Notes under the pieces: model-generated
Told to the model about the DNA's origin: nothing
The model's input: the letters and a program-made list of their open reading frames with translations, nothing else
Databases searched by the model: none
Part shown: piece after piece, positions 4,940-6,928 of the stretch
Position numbering within the stretch: position 1 is the first letter of the stretch
How the letters are laid out: each line of letters opens with the position of its first letter
Source: Tidjanibacter sp.
GTDB taxonomy: Bacteria; Bacteroidota; Bacteroidia; Bacteroidales; Rikenellaceae
Direction: 5' to 3'
Assembly (NCBI GenBank): GCA_017547065.1
Contig: JAFYRC010000082.1
Coordinates: 1 to 6,928, forward strand
Length of the DNA stretch: 6,928 nt
Translations under genes and position numbers: made by a program

Positions 4940-6928
4940 ATGCCGAGAGGAATAAACACACCTATGAGCAGGGCACACCACAAGTGTGTCCTGTTGCTAT
5001 TATGCCTACTCCTTTCGGCCACATCGGCCCTTGCTCAAGCGTTGAGCGAGAAGTATTACGACGAGAACCCGCAGGGACTTTTCGACGACATTCTCACCGC
5101 AGCCGACACAACCCTCCACTATCGCTCCCACATCCGTCAGCCAATCTTCGAAAAGCTCGTGCGCTATGGTCTTTCGCACGTGGCCTACTCTCGCCGTGGC
5201 GAGGAGTCCGACAGCGAAGTGGTGCGCCTTGGGGCCCACAGCATTCTCTCACCACTCGAAGAGTGGACCGATTATAACCTCCTATCCGTTTTGCGCCGTG
5301 CGCCGATGAGTGGGGGCTACGACACTTTCCACACCGAGGCCCTCCACGGTGCCGACCTGCGTAGCGAGTGGTTCAACCCCGCACCGTCGCTCCTGCCCGA
5401 CTCCCGAACACTCAAAGTGAACTATGCCGAGCGTGGCTACCGACTCGGAGCAAACTACTCCGCCGTGGGCACTCTGGGAGAGCAGTGGCGATACTCCATG
5501 GCCGTAGGAGCCAGGGGCGGTAGGGATGCACACATTGAGGGTATCTTCTCGCGTCAGGCCTACCTATGGATGTCGACCGAGAGGAAAATGAAGGAGTGGA
5601 CAAGCATTTATGGCAATATGCAGAGCCGCCTGGTGGTGGCTTTTGCGCTGGCTCCTGTGGAGCGCTCGATGCGTAGTTGGAACACGGAGGAGGTTTTCGG
5701 TTTGGCCTCCAATCCGCTCTACAACTCCTCGTGGGGCTACCAGCAGGGCGAGGTACGCTCGGCCAAGGTAAGGCGCGAGTTGGTACCCGTGTTGTATGGT
5801 GCCTGGTCGGTTGAGGACGAGTTTGGCATTGTTGGCGCCACCCTCTCGGCAATGGTTAGGGGTGGGCGCAAGGCCCGCACAGCGCTCGATTGGAACGAAG
5901 CCGCAAGCCCCCTACCCGACTGGTATGGCTACCTGCCGAGTGGCTACGACGACCCCACGCTGGCCACCGAGGCCGAAGGTGTGTGGCGCAGGGGTGAAAG
6001 CAATTATACGCAGATAGACTGGGACAAACTATACGCCATCAACCGTCGCTCGCCACGAGGGTCGGTGTATGCCCTCACGGAGGATCAGACAGACCTCTTC
6101 TCTGCCGAGGTGAGCCTTTCGGGTGGCGAGGGCGGTCGTAGGGTGGAAAACGGAAAGAGTTTATTTGTCGAGGGGCTCTTTGGTGGGCTTACGCTTGGCT
6201 ACCACTCCCAAAGGAACCACAGCAACATTGTCGACCTACTTGGCGGAGCCTATGCCTCGGAGGGTTTCGATGGGTATGACTACACGGTGGAGCGCCTCGG
6301 AGCGGAACTCTATGAGTCGTGGACCACGTCGGGCGACTGGGGAACGATTGGCGTGAGTGGCTCGCTCGGGGGTCACACCCTGCGCTATCGCAGTCCGCTC
6401 ACGGGCATAAATTTTACCCTCCGTAATCAAACCTCCGCAGCATTCAAAACCACCTGGAACTATCGCTTAGGCCCTCAGGGCGACATCTCGGTTGCGCTCC
6501 ATGCCGAGCAGCGTTCGCCCCACCACAGCAACATCATTGCATCTCCCGAAGATGAGGCTACACTAAACCCTTACGCCCGCGCGGAGGAATACTATGGACT
6601 TAATCTTCGTGGCGAATGGCGCAAGGGGCGCACAAGATTTTCGGCCACCCTCTGGGCCAATCGCACACAGCATGCCAGCGCAACAGCTCTCTTCTGGAAC
6701 GACCTCGACGACACCTATTCGGCTCTCGTGGCAGGCGACATGGAACGCTACTCGGTGGGCATTGAAGCCGATGCGGGGTGGTATCCCTCCTCCGAGTGGA
6801 GCGTGGAAGGCGCCCTCTCGTTGGGCACCTGGAAGTATGCCTCCGACGCCGTGGCAGACATTGTGGACACATCCTCGGGTACAATACAGGCCCAAGGTGT
6901 GGACCTACATTTGAAGGGACTTCACACC
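4940..6928 (+). CDS. TonB-dependent-receptor-like outer-membrane barrel with reduced plug, 3' partial
   Basis: An open frame of 663 codons runs from ATG 4940 to the window end without a stop. The signal peptide ends ATSALAQ near residue 33; ATG 4964 (MSRAHHKCVLLLLCLLL) gives a more ordinary signal peptide and may be the true start. From about residue 157 (TLKVNYAERGYRLGANYS) barrel strands follow. They carry landmarks of a Bacteroidales TonB-receptor family that I know from memory: NPLYNSSWGYQQG (258-270), LDWN (316-319), PDWYGYLPSGY (326-336), IDWDKLYAIN (359-368) and IVDLLGGAY (430-438). Only about 120 residues lie between signal peptide and barrel. SRRGEESDSEVVRLG (84-98) resembles the plug's RGYD...NG segment, but the rest of the plug is not recognisable, and there is no carboxypeptidase-regulatory-like domain and no clear TonB box. 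It may be a surface transporter or a barrel that has lost TonB-driven uptake; no SusD-like partner is visible. Confidence 0.82.
   Translation, partial: MPRGINTPMSRAHHKCVLLLLCLLLSATSALAQALSEKYYDENPQGLFDDILTAADTTLHYRSHIRQPIFEKLVRYGLSHVAYSRRGEESDSEVVRLGAHSILSPLEEWTDYNLLSVLRRAPMSGGYDTFHTEALHGADLRSEWFNPAPSLLPDSRTLKVNYAERGYRLGANYSAVGTLGEQWRYSMAVGARGGRDAHIEGIFSRQAYLWMSTERKMKEWTSIYGNMQSRLVVAFALAPVERSMRSWNTEEVFGLASNPLYNSSWGYQQGEVRSAKVRRELVPVLYGAWSVEDEFGIVGATLSAMVRGGRKARTALDWNEAASPLPDWYGYLPSGYDDPTLATEAEGVWRRGESNYTQIDWDKLYAINRRSPRGSVYALTEDQTDLFSAEVSLSGGEGGRRVENGKSLFVEGLFGGLTLGYHSQRNHSNIVDLLGGAYASEGFDGYDYTVERLGAELYESWTTSGDWGTIGVSGSLGGHTLRYRSPLTGINFTLRNQTSAAFKTTWNYRLGPQGDISVALHAEQRSPHHSNIIASPEDEATLNPYARAEEYYGLNLRGEWRKGRTRFSATLWANRTQHASATALFWNDLDDTYSALVAGDMERYSVGIEADAGWYPSSEWSVEGALSLGTWKYASDAVADIVDTSSGTIQAQGVDLHLKGLHT

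Noticed and set aside
5412..5852. 146-codon open frame on the - strand with Pro/Arg/Ser-rich product
   Set aside because: It is antisense to the intact 663-codon barrel frame, and its composition is that of a shadow frame.
6563..6914. Several 94-110-codon frames on both strands near the right end
   Set aside because: The + strand frame beginning at 4940 continues through here without a stop and encodes barrel-like strands, so these are shadows.

Overview
The window looks like a chromosomal piece of a Bacteroidota genome, most likely order Bacteroidales and possibly near Alistipes/Rikenellaceae. The grounds are the moderately high GC coding sequence with many AGG and CGC arginine codons, the near absence of Shine-Dalgarno sequences, a TAnnTTTG -7 promoter element, an Obg protein without the C-terminal extension, and a SusC-era TonB-receptor-like barrel typical of gut Bacteroidales. 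The genus is a guess. All genes lie on the + strand.

Left half (1-3474), housekeeping block: the 3' end of a NOL1/NOP2/sun-type rRNA cytosine methyltransferase (RsmF-like) overlaps by 4 bases (ATGA) a DinF-type MATE efflux transporter. Two ribosome-assembly GTPases follow, era and obgE. The MATE/era and era/obgE gaps are both built from the same small set of 7-base units (TTAGTAA and AGAGTAA) in tandem, ending in TAAATAT. The cluster therefore joins one rRNA-modifying enzyme and two 30S/50S-maturation GTPases, with a membrane transporter inserted between them.

Junction (3475-3578): obgE is followed by a strong intrinsic terminator (16-bp stem, 7-base loop, T7 tract). A perfect Bacteroidetes -7 box (TATATTTG) starts two bases after the T tract. 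This separates the housekeeping block from the next transcription unit.

Right half (3579-6928), envelope block: three tightly spaced genes (gaps of 20 and 21 bases), all with signal peptides. They are a small predicted outer-membrane beta-barrel protein, a small protein with an N-terminal beta-rich repeat-like domain and a hydrophobic C-terminal half resembling DUF5683, and a large beta-barrel protein that runs off the window end. The last resembles a Bacteroidales family of TonB-dependent receptors, but only about 120 residues lie between signal peptide and barrel, enough for a divergent plug and no carboxypeptidase-regulatory-like domain. The role of this unit is unknown. It is the part of the window most likely to hold something undescribed, although nothing here proves a new system. 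No tRNA, rRNA, CRISPR, insertion sequence or riboswitch was recognised, and no gene-free stretch exceeds about 105 bases.
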